Assembly: GCA_024640885.1 (NCBI GenBank)
Contig: JAHEEC010000037.1
Location: forward strand, 1-36,400
Direction: 5' to 3'
Length of the DNA stretch: 36,400 nucleotides
Origin: Bacteroidota bacterium
GTDB taxonomy: Bacteria > Bacteroidota > Bacteroidia > Bacteroidales > GCA-2748055
A model generated the notes under the pieces. It was not told the origin of the DNA, searched no databases, and saw nothing but the letters and a program-made list of their open reading frames with translations. Position 1 is the first letter of the stretch. Every line of letters starts with the position of its first letter. A program made the translations under genes and the position numbers. Shown here one piece after another: positions 15,770 through 25,900 of the stretch.

Positions 15770-15928
15770 GATTTTCAGTATTTATTATGGTTCTTTATGG
15801 TGCTATGACCCTTCATGTGTGAAAAGGTTTAATTTTATAAAAATAAGCAAACTTTAGCAACCCTGTTAAACCTTACGAACTCCTGCCAGTCCAATCTCAC
15901 GACAATAACCAACAAGGCACCCATCCCA
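15770..15928. promoter_or_regulatory. Divergent promoter region of the transporter cluster
   Basis: The 159 bp between the DUF4890-like gene (minus) and the ABC ATPase gene (plus) must hold the main promoter for the seven-gene transporter cluster, since no comparable gap occurs inside it. The region is AT-rich at 15815-15865. No perfect TAnnTTTG box was found in either direction, so boxes are not assigned. Confidence 0.4.
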
Positions 15929-16822
15929 TTGCAGATCGAAATTAAAAATCTGACCAAGACCTATCCGGGCGGATTCAAGGCCCTGGATGAGGTGAACCTG
16001 ACCATCACCCATGGGATGTTCGGGCTCCTAGGACCCAATGGGGCCGGCAAATCGACCCTGATGCGCATCCTTGTGACGCTGATGCAGGCCACATCGGGAG
16101 AGGTGCTGGTGGATGGAAAAGAGATCGGGAAGCATCGCAAGGAGATCCGGAAGATGGTGGGTTACCTGCCCCAGGATTTCAGGTTTTTCGCAAAGTTGAA
16201 GTCCTGGGAGTTTCTGGATTACGCAGCACGCCTGGCCGGTATGTCCTCCAGAAGGGAAAGGGCGGAACGGGTGGATGAAATGCTTGAGAGTGTTGGATTG
16301 TTTGAATTCCGCAACCGGATGGCCAACAAACTGTCGGGGGGAATGAAGCGAAGGCTCGGGATTGCGCAGGCATTGATTGCCCACCCCTCCATCATTATTG
16401 TGGATGAGCCTACCACCGGTCTGGACCCCGAAGAACGGATCAGGTTCCGGAATCTCCTGTCTGACCTGGGACGAAGCGAAACCATTATCATCCTGTCCAC
16501 CCACATTGTGGGGGATATCTCAAGTACCTGTAACCAGATGGCCCTGCTCAATGAAGGATCCCTGATCTACCAGGGAACCCCCGATAACCTTGTGGAACTG
16601 GCCAGGGGACATGTCTGGCGGTCCGAGGTAACCCCAGTCCAGTATGAACAACTCAAGGAGGAGGTTCCCATCATCTCCACCATTCCATCGGGAGGTGGCT
16701 GGGAGATCCAGTTTGTGGGCGATAAACCCGACCATATCGATGCCATCCCCCTGGATCCGAACCTGGAGCATGCTTATGTGCATTTCATGGACAATAAACT
16801 GGCACACTGGAACCTCTCATGA
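15929..16822 (+). CDS. ABC transporter ATP-binding protein (TTG start)
   Basis: A 297-residue stand-alone nucleotide-binding subunit of an ABC-2-type exporter. Walker A GPNGAGKST is at 35-43, signature LSGGMKRR at 135-142, Walker B IIIVDEP with Asp159/Glu160, and H-loop His192 (STHIV); all are intact. A roughly 80-residue C-terminal extension follows. No ATG fits the conserved N-terminus; reading begins at TTG 15929 (QIEIKNLTKTYPGG), so a TTG start is inferred. The stop overlaps the ATG of the next gene by 4 nt, and that gene encodes the matching permease. It is the first gene of the 15.5-kb transporter cluster. The phrase GMFGLLGPNGAGKST recurs in the fused ATPase at 29.9 kb, so the two ATPases are close paralogues. 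Confidence 0.93.
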   Translation: MQIEIKNLTKTYPGGFKALDEVNLTITHGMFGLLGPNGAGKSTLMRILVTLMQATSGEVLVDGKEIGKHRKEIRKMVGYLPQDFRFFAKLKSWEFLDYAARLAGMSSRRERAERVDEMLESVGLFEFRNRMANKLSGGMKRRLGIAQALIAHPSIIIVDEPTTGLDPEERIRFRNLLSDLGRSETIIILSTHIVGDISSTCNQMALLNEGSLIYQGTPDNLVELARGHVWRSEVTPVQYEQLKEEVPIISTIPSGGGWEIQFVGDKPDHIDAIPLDPNLEHAYVHFMDNKLAHWNLS

Positions 16823-19800
16823 ACCTGATCAACATATGGAACGTGGCTACCTATGAAAGCAAAACGCTTTTCAGGAGCTGGTTCTTCAGGATTTTTTCCA
16901 TCCTGGCATTGTTGATCCTGTTCGGAACCAATATGGGATTTTTCGGAGCCCATTCAAACGCAAGGTGGACCTTCAGGGCCATCGCAGCCAACCTGCCCTA
17001 CATTAACGTACTGTTTATTAATGTGGCCCAGGCAGTGATCGCCGTATTCCTGGCCTCTGATTTCCTCAAACGGGATAAAAAACTGGATACCACGGAAGTG
17101 ATCTATGCAAGACCCATCACCAACGGTGAGTATGTGGCAGGGAAGACCATGGGAATCCTGGTGCTGTTCCTTGCGCTGGTCTTGATGGCCCTTTCCATGT
17201 CCTTGATATTTAATCTGATAAGACAAGATGTGCCGGTGGTTTGGGAAGCCTATCTGCTCTACCCGCTGCTCATCACCCTGCCCACCCTGGTATTCATCCT
17301 CGGACTCTCATTTTTCATGATGATTCTATTCAGGAGCCAGGCAGTCACCTTCCTGGTCCTTCTGGGCTATATCGGCCTTACACTGGCTTATTTTCAGGAT
17401 AAGCTTTACGGGATGCTCGACTACATGGCCTTCAATTTCCCCATGGTCTATTCTGATTTTATCGGGTTCGCAGATCCTCAGCGGATTATCCTGCACCGGC
17501 TTGCTTACCTGATGCTGGGCATGGGATTTATTTTTGCCACCATCCGGTTCCTGAACCGCCTTCCGCAGACCGGGCGTTGGAATTTCCTGAACCTCTTTCT
17601 CTTCGTGGGATTTGTGGCAGGTGGACTCTGGGTTGGTTACCGGTATTACGATTCCTTCCATGATACGGCCATGCAGCGTGAAGAGTACCTTTCGCTCAAC
17701 AACCGCTATGCGGGCCTGTTCATCGTGGATGTGGTTTCCAACCAGATCGCTGTGGAACAGGATGGCAGAAAGCTGCGAATATCTTCATCCCTTCGTTACA
17801 GGAATAATGGCCCGGAAAGGCTGGATACGCTTGTCTTCTCGCTGAACCCGGGTTTCCGGATCGACAGCATCAGCGGACCGGATGGCCCGGAGAATTATCT
17901 TCGCACAGAGCAACTGGTCCGGATCGTGCCTGCAAACGGGGTGATGCCAGGGAGAAGAGGAAGCCTGGATTTCTATTTTTCAGGGATCCCTGATGGATCG
18001 GTGGCCTACCTGGACATCCCCAGGAAGCAGGTCGAAGCATTAAAGCGGGCTGCTGTAGCAACCTTCGATAAAGTGCCGGGGATCATTCACCCCGATTATA
18101 TGCTGCTAACCCCTGAACTTAACTGGTATCCCAGGGCCGGGGTGGGTTTTAATATGAAAAACTTCCAGCCTCAGGAGCTGGATTTTACCAGGTTCACCCT
18201 GACCGTCTTCCCCGATTCGGGACTAATTGCCATCGCTCCGGGGAGGGTGGATACCCTCGACGCAGGGTTCCGTTTTACACCCGAGCACGACCTAAGCGTG
18301 CTTCCCCTGGTCATTGCCCCGCTGGAACGGCTGAGCATGACCATCGATGAAGTGGAATACAACCTTTACCTGGATGCTGGTCATAACTATTTTTCCGGCT
18401 ATTTCTCAGAAATAGGGGATACCATCGAGGCGTTGATCAGGGAACAGAAAGACAATTATGAACTGGATGAACTGGACCTCTATTACCCCTTTGAGAGGAT
18501 CAACCTGGTGGAGGTTCCTGTCCAGTACCATGCGTATGAAAGACCCTACATTCAGACCGTGGAGACCATCCTGCCGGAGATGATCCTGTTGCCTGAAAAA
18601 GGTGCCGGGATCAATACACTGGATTTTGAAAGATTCAAACTGGCAGAGGAACGGCGCGACCGGGAGCGGGAGAACAAACGCAGCCCCAGGGAGATCCAGG
18701 TGGACCAGTTTAAAAGGTTTCTCCAGAATACCTTTTTCAATGTGAATATCCAGACCGGGGGCGGGTTTGGAGGAATGGAAGGGGGGGAGAACCTGATTGC
18801 CTACAATCAAGAGCTCTATTCGAAGAATCCATACTGCGTTTTTCCGCTCTATTACAGTTATGTCACCGGCATCAGCTCCACAGCCTATCCCGTGCTCAAT
18901 TCCATGCTGGAGATATACCTGAAAGAGGGATTTGAAGTCTCGCCCAGGCAGGGTTTTACAGGGGGGATCACTGAAAAGGAGCGGGCCAACCTGGCACTTC
19001 AGGATAAAAGCATGATCGAACTCTTCGCTCAATGGGATCCGGAACTTACCTCCTCCCTGATCAACCAGACCGGAAGTTTTATCATTTCAGCCCTCAAAAA
19101 CAGGGTGGGCATGGCCGATTTTGATAATTTTTTTTACTACTATCTTGAAGATCATGCTTTTACAGAAATATCCTTTGAGCAGTTCTCCAGGGATTTCTAC
19201 AATGAATTCGGGGTGGAGATTGCTCCATACCTGGATGTCATCAACAAGGGAGAGGGGATGGCTACCTTTAAAATATCTCCGCCCGAATACCTTCAGACAC
19301 GGGATGATATCGGGGATGTCTACCTGGTCAGGTACAGGATAACAAACGTGGGTGACTCCAAAGGAATGGTGGACATGAACTACCGGATCATGGGCCAGGG
19401 AGGATTTGGCGGAGGCGGGGGCATGACTGAAGAGCGAAGGGTACACGAGGTGGACCCCCATCAGACCAAAGAGGTGCAGGTGGTGCTCTACGACCGGCCC
19501 ATGCTGATGACCATAAACACACTGATCTCAGGAAATATTCCCTCCAGCTACAACTATTTCCTGCGGTCGGCCACAGAGGTGGAACATGTGAACATGGATG
19601 AGTACGAACGGACCACAGAAAAGGAGGTGAGCTTCTCCTATGTGGATGAGATTGTGGTAGATAATGAAGATGATGGTTTTTACTACTTTTCGGTTTCCAA
19701 TGAGAGCAAGCTGAAAAAGTACATCGATTCCAGGAAAGTGAAGGAGGAGGGACTTAAATACCAGAGCCTGAATGAGTGGTGGACGCCTTCACAGTGGACT

Positions 19801-20259
19801 CCCGTGGCCCATTCCGCCTACTATGGGGAGACCGTTCGCTCGGCCATGGTCATCCGGAACGGGGATGCCTCCAACCTGGCACGCTGGAGCACCGTGCTCC
19901 CCGAAAACGGATTCTACGATATCTATGTCTACATCCCCGTTTCAGCCATGTACAAACGTCCTGCAAGGAGAGAAGAGGGAGGCAGCGGACAGGGCGGGGC
20001 CGGCCAGGGCCAGGGCCAGGGCCAGGAGACCCGGCGGTTCGGACCTGAATTTGCTGATAAGGGGACAGATTACAATTACACCATCTCTTCCAACGAAGGA
20101 TCCGAAAAACTGATCTTTGAACTGAACAGCCCCGAAGATGGATGGAACCGGCTTGGTTCGTTCCATTTCCCGGCAGATACGGCAGTGGTTACACTGACCA
20201 GTGAAACGGACGGCCGCAGGGTAATTGCCGATGCGGTTAAATGGGTGAGAAGAAGATAA
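16819..20259 (+). CDS. ABC-2 permease fused to degenerate M1-like and golvesin-like domains
   Basis: A 1146-residue protein. Residues 1-270 hold about six membrane helices of an ABC-2 permease (DFLKRDKKLDTTEVIYARPI between the early helices is family-typical). The large rest should face the periplasm. Residues about 290-830 resemble the M1-aminopeptidase-like part of known Bacteroidota permease/M1 fusions, with VEVPVQYHAYERPYIQ, a GAMEN-like GGMEGGENL and YLKEGF where M1 enzymes have WLNEGF. No HExxH was found, so peptidase activity is probably lost. Residues about 1015-1146 resemble the golvesin C-terminal domain (ENGFYDIYVYIP, WNRLGSFHFPAD, VIADAVKWV), interrupted by a GQGQ-rich loop. The gene is translationally coupled to the ATPase (4-nt overlap). 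The export substrate is unknown. Confidence 0.83.
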   Translation: MNLINIWNVATYESKTLFRSWFFRIFSILALLILFGTNMGFFGAHSNARWTFRAIAANLPYINVLFINVAQAVIAVFLASDFLKRDKKLDTTEVIYARPITNGEYVAGKTMGILVLFLALVLMALSMSLIFNLIRQDVPVVWEAYLLYPLLITLPTLVFILGLSFFMMILFRSQAVTFLVLLGYIGLTLAYFQDKLYGMLDYMAFNFPMVYSDFIGFADPQRIILHRLAYLMLGMGFIFATIRFLNRLPQTGRWNFLNLFLFVGFVAGGLWVGYRYYDSFHDTAMQREEYLSLNNRYAGLFIVDVVSNQIAVEQDGRKLRISSSLRYRNNGPERLDTLVFSLNPGFRIDSISGPDGPENYLRTEQLVRIVPANGVMPGRRGSLDFYFSGIPDGSVAYLDIPRKQVEALKRAAVATFDKVPGIIHPDYMLLTPELNWYPRAGVGFNMKNFQPQELDFTRFTLTVFPDSGLIAIAPGRVDTLDAGFRFTPEHDLSVLPLVIAPLERLSMTIDEVEYNLYLDAGHNYFSGYFSEIGDTIEALIREQKDNYELDELDLYYPFERINLVEVPVQYHAYERPYIQTVETILPEMILLPEKGAGINTLDFERFKLAEERRDRERENKRSPREIQVDQFKRFLQNTFFNVNIQTGGGFGGMEGGENLIAYNQELYSKNPYCVFPLYYSYVTGISSTAYPVLNSMLEIYLKEGFEVSPRQGFTGGITEKERANLALQDKSMIELFAQWDPELTSSLINQTGSFIISALKNRVGMADFDNFFYYYLEDHAFTEISFEQFSRDFYNEFGVEIAPYLDVINKGEGMATFKISPPEYLQTRDDIGDVYLVRYRITNVGDSKGMVDMNYRIMGQGGFGGGGGMTEERRVHEVDPHQTKEVQVVLYDRPMLMTINTLISGNIPSSYNYFLRSATEVEHVNMDEYERTTEKEVSFSYVDEIVVDNEDDGFYYFSVSNESKLKKYIDSRKVKEEGLKYQSLNEWWTPSQWTPVAHSAYYGETVRSAMVIRNGDASNLARWSTVLPENGFYDIYVYIPVSAMYKRPARREEGGSGQGGAGQGQGQGQETRRFGPEFADKGTDYNYTISSNEGSEKLIFELNSPEDGWNRLGSFHFPADTAVVTLTSETDGRRVIADAVKWVRRR

Positions 20260-20276
20260 CAACCGAACCAGGATTC

Positions 20277-20293
20277 ACGGGGCAAAGCCCCGT
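20277..20293 (+). other. Hairpin in the permease-tolC gap
   Basis: ACGGGGC/GCCCCGT, 7-bp arms with an AAA loop, lies in the 54-bp gap inside the transporter cluster, 21 bp before the TolC-like start codon. There is no T run after it, so it is not a classical terminator. It could stabilise the downstream mRNA, mark a processing site, or tune the ratio between genes (inference). Confidence 0.55.
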
Positions 20294-20313
20294 CACATTG
20301 AAAGCAAAATGAT

Positions 20314-21810
20314 ATGGACAATTTAAGATTGCGCAAATGGTCCGGGGCAGTATGGATGGCAGCTGTTTTAGCCATCGGGACGCCCTCCCTCAAGGCCCAG
20401 GCCCTCCTCACTATGGACCGCTCACTGGAGATCGCCGTGGAGAACAGCCCCGACATGAAGCAAACCGAGCTGGCCCTGGTGCAGAGCCAGGAGAGGCTGA
20501 ATGCACAACGGGCCAGGTTGAAATCACAGTTTTCCGTTACGCTGAATCCCTTCGAGTATGAAAAGACCAACCGCTTTGACCAGCAAACCAGTGAATGGTA
20601 CCTGAATGAATCGGCCTCCTCGGGCGGCACATTTTCCATCAACCAGCGGATCCTGCCCACCGACGGGGAACTGATGCTGATCGACCGTTTCTCTTACGAT
20701 TACAGCTTCACAGAGTCCGCCTTTGCTGCGGACCCCCTCTCCAAGACTTACAACAACCGGCTCTACCTGCAATACACCCAGCCGATCTTTACATACAACC
20801 GCACCAGGATGGAGACCGAGAGGCTGGAGCTGGAATATGAATCCTCTCTGCTCCGCTACCTGTTAATGCGTCTCTCCCTGGAACGCAATGTGGCGCAACA
20901 GTTTTACGCAGTCTATTCCAACCAGATGAGCCTGGATATTGCCCGCCAGGAGCTGGAAAGCAACCAGGAAAGTTACAACATCATCAGCAACAAGGTTGAG
21001 GGTGGCCTCATGGCCCTGGAGGAGCTTTACCAGGCTGAGGTCAACCTTGCCACCAGCCGTTCCGGGGTATTCAATTCCCAACTGATGCTGGAAAACAGCC
21101 TGGACCAGTTCAAGGTTCTTATAGGGCTTCCCCTGGACACCACCCTGATGATCGCTGCGGAGATCATGGCTGATACGGTTCCGGTCAACCAGGTACTGGC
21201 CATTTCGCATGCGCTTGAGAACCGGATGGAGCTCCGTGAACGGCAGATTGACATGGAGACAGCCAATTTCAACCTGATTCAGGCCCGGGCCACCAATGAA
21301 TTTGCGGGCTCCATCACCGCCTCATTCGGGGTGCAGGGCAATGACGAAGTATTTGCAAACATGTTTGAAACCAATACCACCACTCCGGCCATCGGACTTT
21401 CCCTGAATATTCCCCTGTTTGACTGGGGGGAACGCAAATCGGAAATCAAAGCAGCGGAAGCGGGCCTTCAAAGCTCCCAGCTCAGTTACAAGGTGGAAAA
21501 AATCGATATTGAGGTCACCATCCGCTCGGTGGTGCGCAGCCTGAAAAACCTGGAGAACCAGATCGGCATCCAGCAGAAGACCGTCGAGAATGCACAACTG
21601 GCCTACGACATCAACCTGGAGCGGTACCGCAATGGCGATCTTACCAGCCTCGACCTGGGCATGTACCAGAGTCAGCTTTCACAGGCCAGGATGGCGGTCA
21701 CCAATGCCATCATCGATTATAAGATTGAGTTGCTGAACCTTAAAATTCAAACCCTGTACGACTTTGAAAAACAGTTGCCCATCATACCCGAAGAGTTAAA
21801 AAACCAGTGA
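20314..21810 (+). CDS. TolC-family outer-membrane efflux protein
   Basis: A 498-residue outer membrane factor. A signal peptide (WSGAVWMAAVLAIGTPSLKAQA) is followed by two OEP-type repeats of long helices and short strands. Seen are LEIAVENSPDMKQTELAL at the start of repeat 1, LDIARQELESNQESYNIISNKVEGGLMALEELYQAEV in its second helix, and the conserved LSLNIPLFDWGERKSEIKAAEAGLQ in repeat 2. Known members form trimeric channels spanning the outer membrane and periplasm that work with a membrane-fusion protein and an inner-membrane pump. The adaptor and two RND pumps follow directly. It is the only outer-membrane channel in the cluster, so ABC and RND parts probably share it (inference). Confidence 0.93.
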   Translation: MDNLRLRKWSGAVWMAAVLAIGTPSLKAQALLTMDRSLEIAVENSPDMKQTELALVQSQERLNAQRARLKSQFSVTLNPFEYEKTNRFDQQTSEWYLNESASSGGTFSINQRILPTDGELMLIDRFSYDYSFTESAFAADPLSKTYNNRLYLQYTQPIFTYNRTRMETERLELEYESSLLRYLLMRLSLERNVAQQFYAVYSNQMSLDIARQELESNQESYNIISNKVEGGLMALEELYQAEVNLATSRSGVFNSQLMLENSLDQFKVLIGLPLDTTLMIAAEIMADTVPVNQVLAISHALENRMELRERQIDMETANFNLIQARATNEFAGSITASFGVQGNDEVFANMFETNTTTPAIGLSLNIPLFDWGERKSEIKAAEAGLQSSQLSYKVEKIDIEVTIRSVVRSLKNLENQIGIQQKTVENAQLAYDINLERYRNGDLTSLDLGMYQSQLSQARMAVTNAIIDYKIELLNLKIQTLYDFEKQLPIIPEELKNQ

Positions 21811-21812
21811 AA

Positions 21813-22901
21813 ATGAAAAATAACTGCACATCAGAATCAAAGAAACAGATAAGAGCCATCCTCATCTCCCTGGCCATTCCATTCATGCTGGTTTCCTCCT
21901 GCAAGCAGCCCGACATGCAGGTGAATACCACCATTGAGGTACCGGTGGGCGTCATCGAAGTCACCACATCGACCATCGAGGAGTTTGTCAGCACCACGGG
22001 TTCCGTTTATCCTTTGAAGGAGGTTACCCTTAGCTCGGAAATCACAGGTGAGTACACGCTCCAGGTCAATCCCTCCACCGGCCGTCCCTATGCGCTGGGC
22101 GATCGTGTGAAAGCGGGAGCCACTGTGATCAAACTGGAAGACGAGGAGTATGTGAATAGCCTGAGGATCAAGTCGAGAGAAGTGGATTTGGAGATCTCCA
22201 AACTGGAGTATGAGAAGCAGCAGTCGCTTTACGATAAAGGAGGAGCCACACTGAGGGAGCTCAAAAATGCCGAGATCACGCTGATTAACACGGAGTATGA
22301 CATTGAAAGCAGCCGGATCAACCTTGAGAAAATGTTCCTCAAGGCACCATTCAGCGGGGTTATTGCAGATCTTCCCTATTTTACCAACGGGACCAGGGTG
22401 GCCACCGGGACAGAAATGCTCAAGATCATCGATTACGGGAAACTGTACCTTGAGGCCAACCTTCCGGAAAAATATTTCCGCAATATCAACAGGGGATTTA
22501 AAGTCTATGTGACCAGCTATACCAGTGTTGCAGACACCCTTACGGGATTCATTACCCAGATCTCACCTTCCATTGACCCGGAGGCACGTACCTTCAAGTG
22601 TTTCGTGGAGGTGGATAACAGGGAGGAGATCCTGCTGCCGGGAGTGTTCGTAAAGGCCGACCTGGTGGTCAACAGTGCAGAAGAGGTCATTGTGATCCCC
22701 AGGGACATCATGATGAGCCGCAACAGGAACCAGATCGTATACGTGGTGGAGAAGGGGGTAGCCACGGAACGGATCATCACCACCGGTTTGCAAAACGAAG
22801 AAAGCGTTGAAGTGAAAATGGGCCTGCTGAAAGGTGAGAGCATCGTCAATTCCGGGTTTGAGACCCTCCGGAACCAATCCAGGGTGCGGATCCTCAAGTA
22901 G
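21813..22901 (+). CDS. RND membrane-fusion protein (HlyD-like periplasmic adaptor lipoprotein)
   Basis: A 362-residue adaptor. The ATG at 21813 is preferred; an upstream GTG at 21807 would overlap the tolC stop by 4 nt. The signal peptide ends in a lipobox (LVSSC), so the protein is lipid-anchored. Domains in order are a barrel-sandwich (EVTLSSEITGEYTLQV, GDRVKAGATVIKLE), a short helical hairpin (about 110-165; YEKQQSLYDKGGATLRELKN), the second lipoyl half (LKAPFSGVIADLPYFTNGTRV), a beta barrel and a membrane-proximal domain (VIPRDIMM, GLLKGESIVNSG). It links the inner-membrane pump to the TolC-like channel. The hairpin is shorter than in AcrA-type proteins with long hairpins. The RND pump starts 18 nt later. 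Confidence 0.92.
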   Translation: MKNNCTSESKKQIRAILISLAIPFMLVSSCKQPDMQVNTTIEVPVGVIEVTTSTIEEFVSTTGSVYPLKEVTLSSEITGEYTLQVNPSTGRPYALGDRVKAGATVIKLEDEEYVNSLRIKSREVDLEISKLEYEKQQSLYDKGGATLRELKNAEITLINTEYDIESSRINLEKMFLKAPFSGVIADLPYFTNGTRVATGTEMLKIIDYGKLYLEANLPEKYFRNINRGFKVYVTSYTSVADTLTGFITQISPSIDPEARTFKCFVEVDNREEILLPGVFVKADLVVNSAEEVIVIPRDIMMSRNRNQIVYVVEKGVATERIITTGLQNEESVEVKMGLLKGESIVNSGFETLRNQSRVRILK

Positions 22902-22919
22902 AACCTTAAGCAAACCAAA

Positions 22920-25900
22920 ATGTTAAAAGCCATCACCCGATTTTCTGTCAGATACCCCGTAACGGTGAGCATGATCATCATTGCAACCCTGCTGCTGGGT
23001 TTTATCTCTTTCGATAAACTGGGGATCGATCTCTTCCCGAACCTCCACAGCCCTAAACTTTATATAGAGCTGGTGGCCGGGGAACGCCCCCCCGAGGAGA
23101 TGGAAGAGAAATTTGTTGATCCGGTGGAATCACTTGCCATCAGGCAGAACGGGGTGGTCAATGTATCTTCCACCTCCCGCGTGGGAATGGCCCTGGTGGA
23201 GGTTGAATACGCCTGGGAGAAGGATATGAATGAAGCTTTCCTGGACCTTTCCAAGGCACTCTCTTCGTTCAACCAGCAAAGTGAACTGGAAGAGATCAAC
23301 ATCACCCAGTACGATCCCAATTCCACCCCGGTGATGCTGGTGGCATTCCAGCACAGGGAATCCACCGACCTGAATGAGTTGAGGCTTACGGCCGAAAACT
23401 ACGTCCGCAATGAACTGATCCGTTTGGAAGGCATTGCTGATGTGGAAGTGGATGGTGCTGAAGAGCTTGAAGTTCTGGTAGAAACAAATGATTACCTGCT
23501 GAGTTCCTTCAACCTGGATGTATCCACCATCGTCAGCCGCATCAACAGCTACAACCAGGATGTATCGGGCGGATCCATCGTGGAGATGGGAAAGCGTTAC
23601 ATTGTGAGGGGCATCAGTGAACTTGAACAGGTCCGGGACCTGGAAGAGATCATTGTGAAGATGGGACAGCCCACCGAAGAGTCGCAGGGTGAGCGGGTTC
23701 CGGTGAGGTTGAAGGATGTCGCCACGGTGAGCTACAGTTTGAAGGAGCAGCAGAACGCAGTGATGCTGGACGGGGAGCCCTGTGTGGGGCTGAGCATCTA
23801 CAAAGAGATGCGATATAACACGGTCAGGGCCGTTGAAGACCTGAAAGAGGCCCTGGGAAATATGGAAAAGGCGCTGCCTGGATTCACCTTTACGGTGGTG
23901 GAGGACCAGGGTGATTATATCTCCTCGGCCATCGGGGAGGTAAGCAACAGCCTGATCGGGGGAATCGTGCTTGCCGTATTCGTACTCTTCCTTTTTCTGC
24001 GCCGGATCGGACCCACCGCAATTGTAAGTGTGGCCATACCGGTCTCCATCATCGCCACCTTTGTGCTGATGTATTTTACAGGCTTGACCCTGAACATCAT
24101 GACACTGGGGGGGCTGGCACTGGGAGCCGGGATGCTGGTGGATAATGCCATTGTGGTGCTGGAGAATATCTTCAGAAACCACGAACAGGGTGATTCGGCC
24201 GAGGAAGCAGCAGTCAAAGGCACTTCCCAGGTGGGAGGGGCCATCATTGCCTCCACCCTGACCACCATCGTGGTCTTTATTCCCATCGTTTACCTGCGGG
24301 GCGCGTCAGGCGAGCTTTTCAAGGAGCAGGCTTTCACGGTGGCCTTCTCCCTGCTGGCTTCACTGGTGGTAGCCATCCTGATCATCCCCATGCTCTACTC
24401 ACGGTTGTACAGGAAGAGAGCACCTTTCAGTGGTGGAACCAAAAAATCTGTACAGTTTACCGGCTATGGCCGATTCCTGGACAGGATCCTCGAATTCAGG
24501 AACTGGATCATGATGGGCACTGCTGCACTGATGGTAGGGGGATGGTTTATGCTGCGACATACCGGCAGTGAATTTATGCCAGCCACGGAGGTCATGGAGT
24601 TTTACGTGGACCTCCAAATGCCTGAGGGCACACAGCTGGAGCGTACCGCCGGTGCTGTCTCCAGCCTGGAACAAATCATCAGCGAAATCTCGGGCGACGG
24701 ACTGGCCATGATATACAGCGAAATTGGACCCACATCGGGACTCTCCTCGGGGGGTGATAAACTGTTTGATGACCAGAACATGGCCACCATCAAGGTAAAA
24801 CTGAATAAGGGAAGCGCTGTTTCTGCAAACAACCTGATATCAGTGCTTACACAGTACTTCCATGAAAATCCCAATTTCACGGCCCACTTCCGGCAGGAGG
24901 AGAGTGCACTCTCAGCCATTCTGGGAACCGATCAGCCCCCCCTCGTGGTGGAACTGACCGGGGAGGAGATAGAGACCCTGGAACAAATTTCCCTGTCGGT
25001 CATGCAACAGCTTGAAGAGATCCCGGGGATCAGGAACATCGCTTCATCAGTGGAAGGGGGTGCTCCCGAAGTGGTGATTGCCATCGACCGGTACCGGGCC
25101 GGATTGATGAATGTGGATGTGAATACCCTCATCAGCCGGGTGAGCGAAAAACTGCAGGGTACCGAAGGTGGACAGATGGAGGTAAATGGTGAGTTGACCG
25201 ACATTACCGTCAAGCTCAGTGAAATTACCCTGAAGGAACTGGAAACGCTCACCCTGAATGTGAACAATACAGAGATCCTGCTCCGGGAAGTGGCAGAGAT
25301 CCGTGTGGGCAACTCCCCCAGGGAGATCCTGCATAACAACCAGAACCGGATCGTGGAGATCACCGCTGACCTGGATCGCGACCTTCCGCTGGACCAGGCT
25401 GCACTGGCCATCGGGGAAAAGTTGGGAGGGGTTGAGTTTCCTCCCAAATACAGTTACCAGATCACAGGCGAAGAGGCCATGAGGAAGGAGTCCATGGGAA
25501 GCATGGGATTTGCCCTTCTGCTCTCCCTGATCCTGGTCTACATGGTGATGGCTGCACAATTCGAGAGCTTGATACACCCCTTTACTATATTGCTGCCGGT
25601 ACCCCTCGCGGTGGTGGGTGCGGTGGCGGTCTTCTGGGTCCAGGGAGAAGCGCTGAACATCATGGCCATCATCGGGATCATCCTCCTGGTGGGAATTGCA
25701 GTCAATGATTCCATCATCCTGGTGGATGCCATCAACCAGTTCAGAAAGGAGGGCATGAAACTGAAAGAGGCGATCGTTTTGGCCGGTCAGCGCCGGATCA
25801 GGCCTATAGTCATGACCACACTGACCACCATCCTTGCCCTGTTCCCTCTGACACTGGGATTCGGTGAGAGTGCAGCACTGCGATCCCCCATGGCATGGGC

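Noticed and set aside
20001-20030. GGGCCA-type short tandem repeat
   Set aside because: Encodes the GQGQ-rich loop of the permease fusion; an in-frame low-complexity linker, not a separate element.
23130-24182. 350-codon minus-strand open frame inside the first RND gene
   Set aside because: His/Gln-rich composition typical of antisense frames in GC-rich coding DNA; the RND gene on the other strand is unambiguous. The same holds for 25047-26012.
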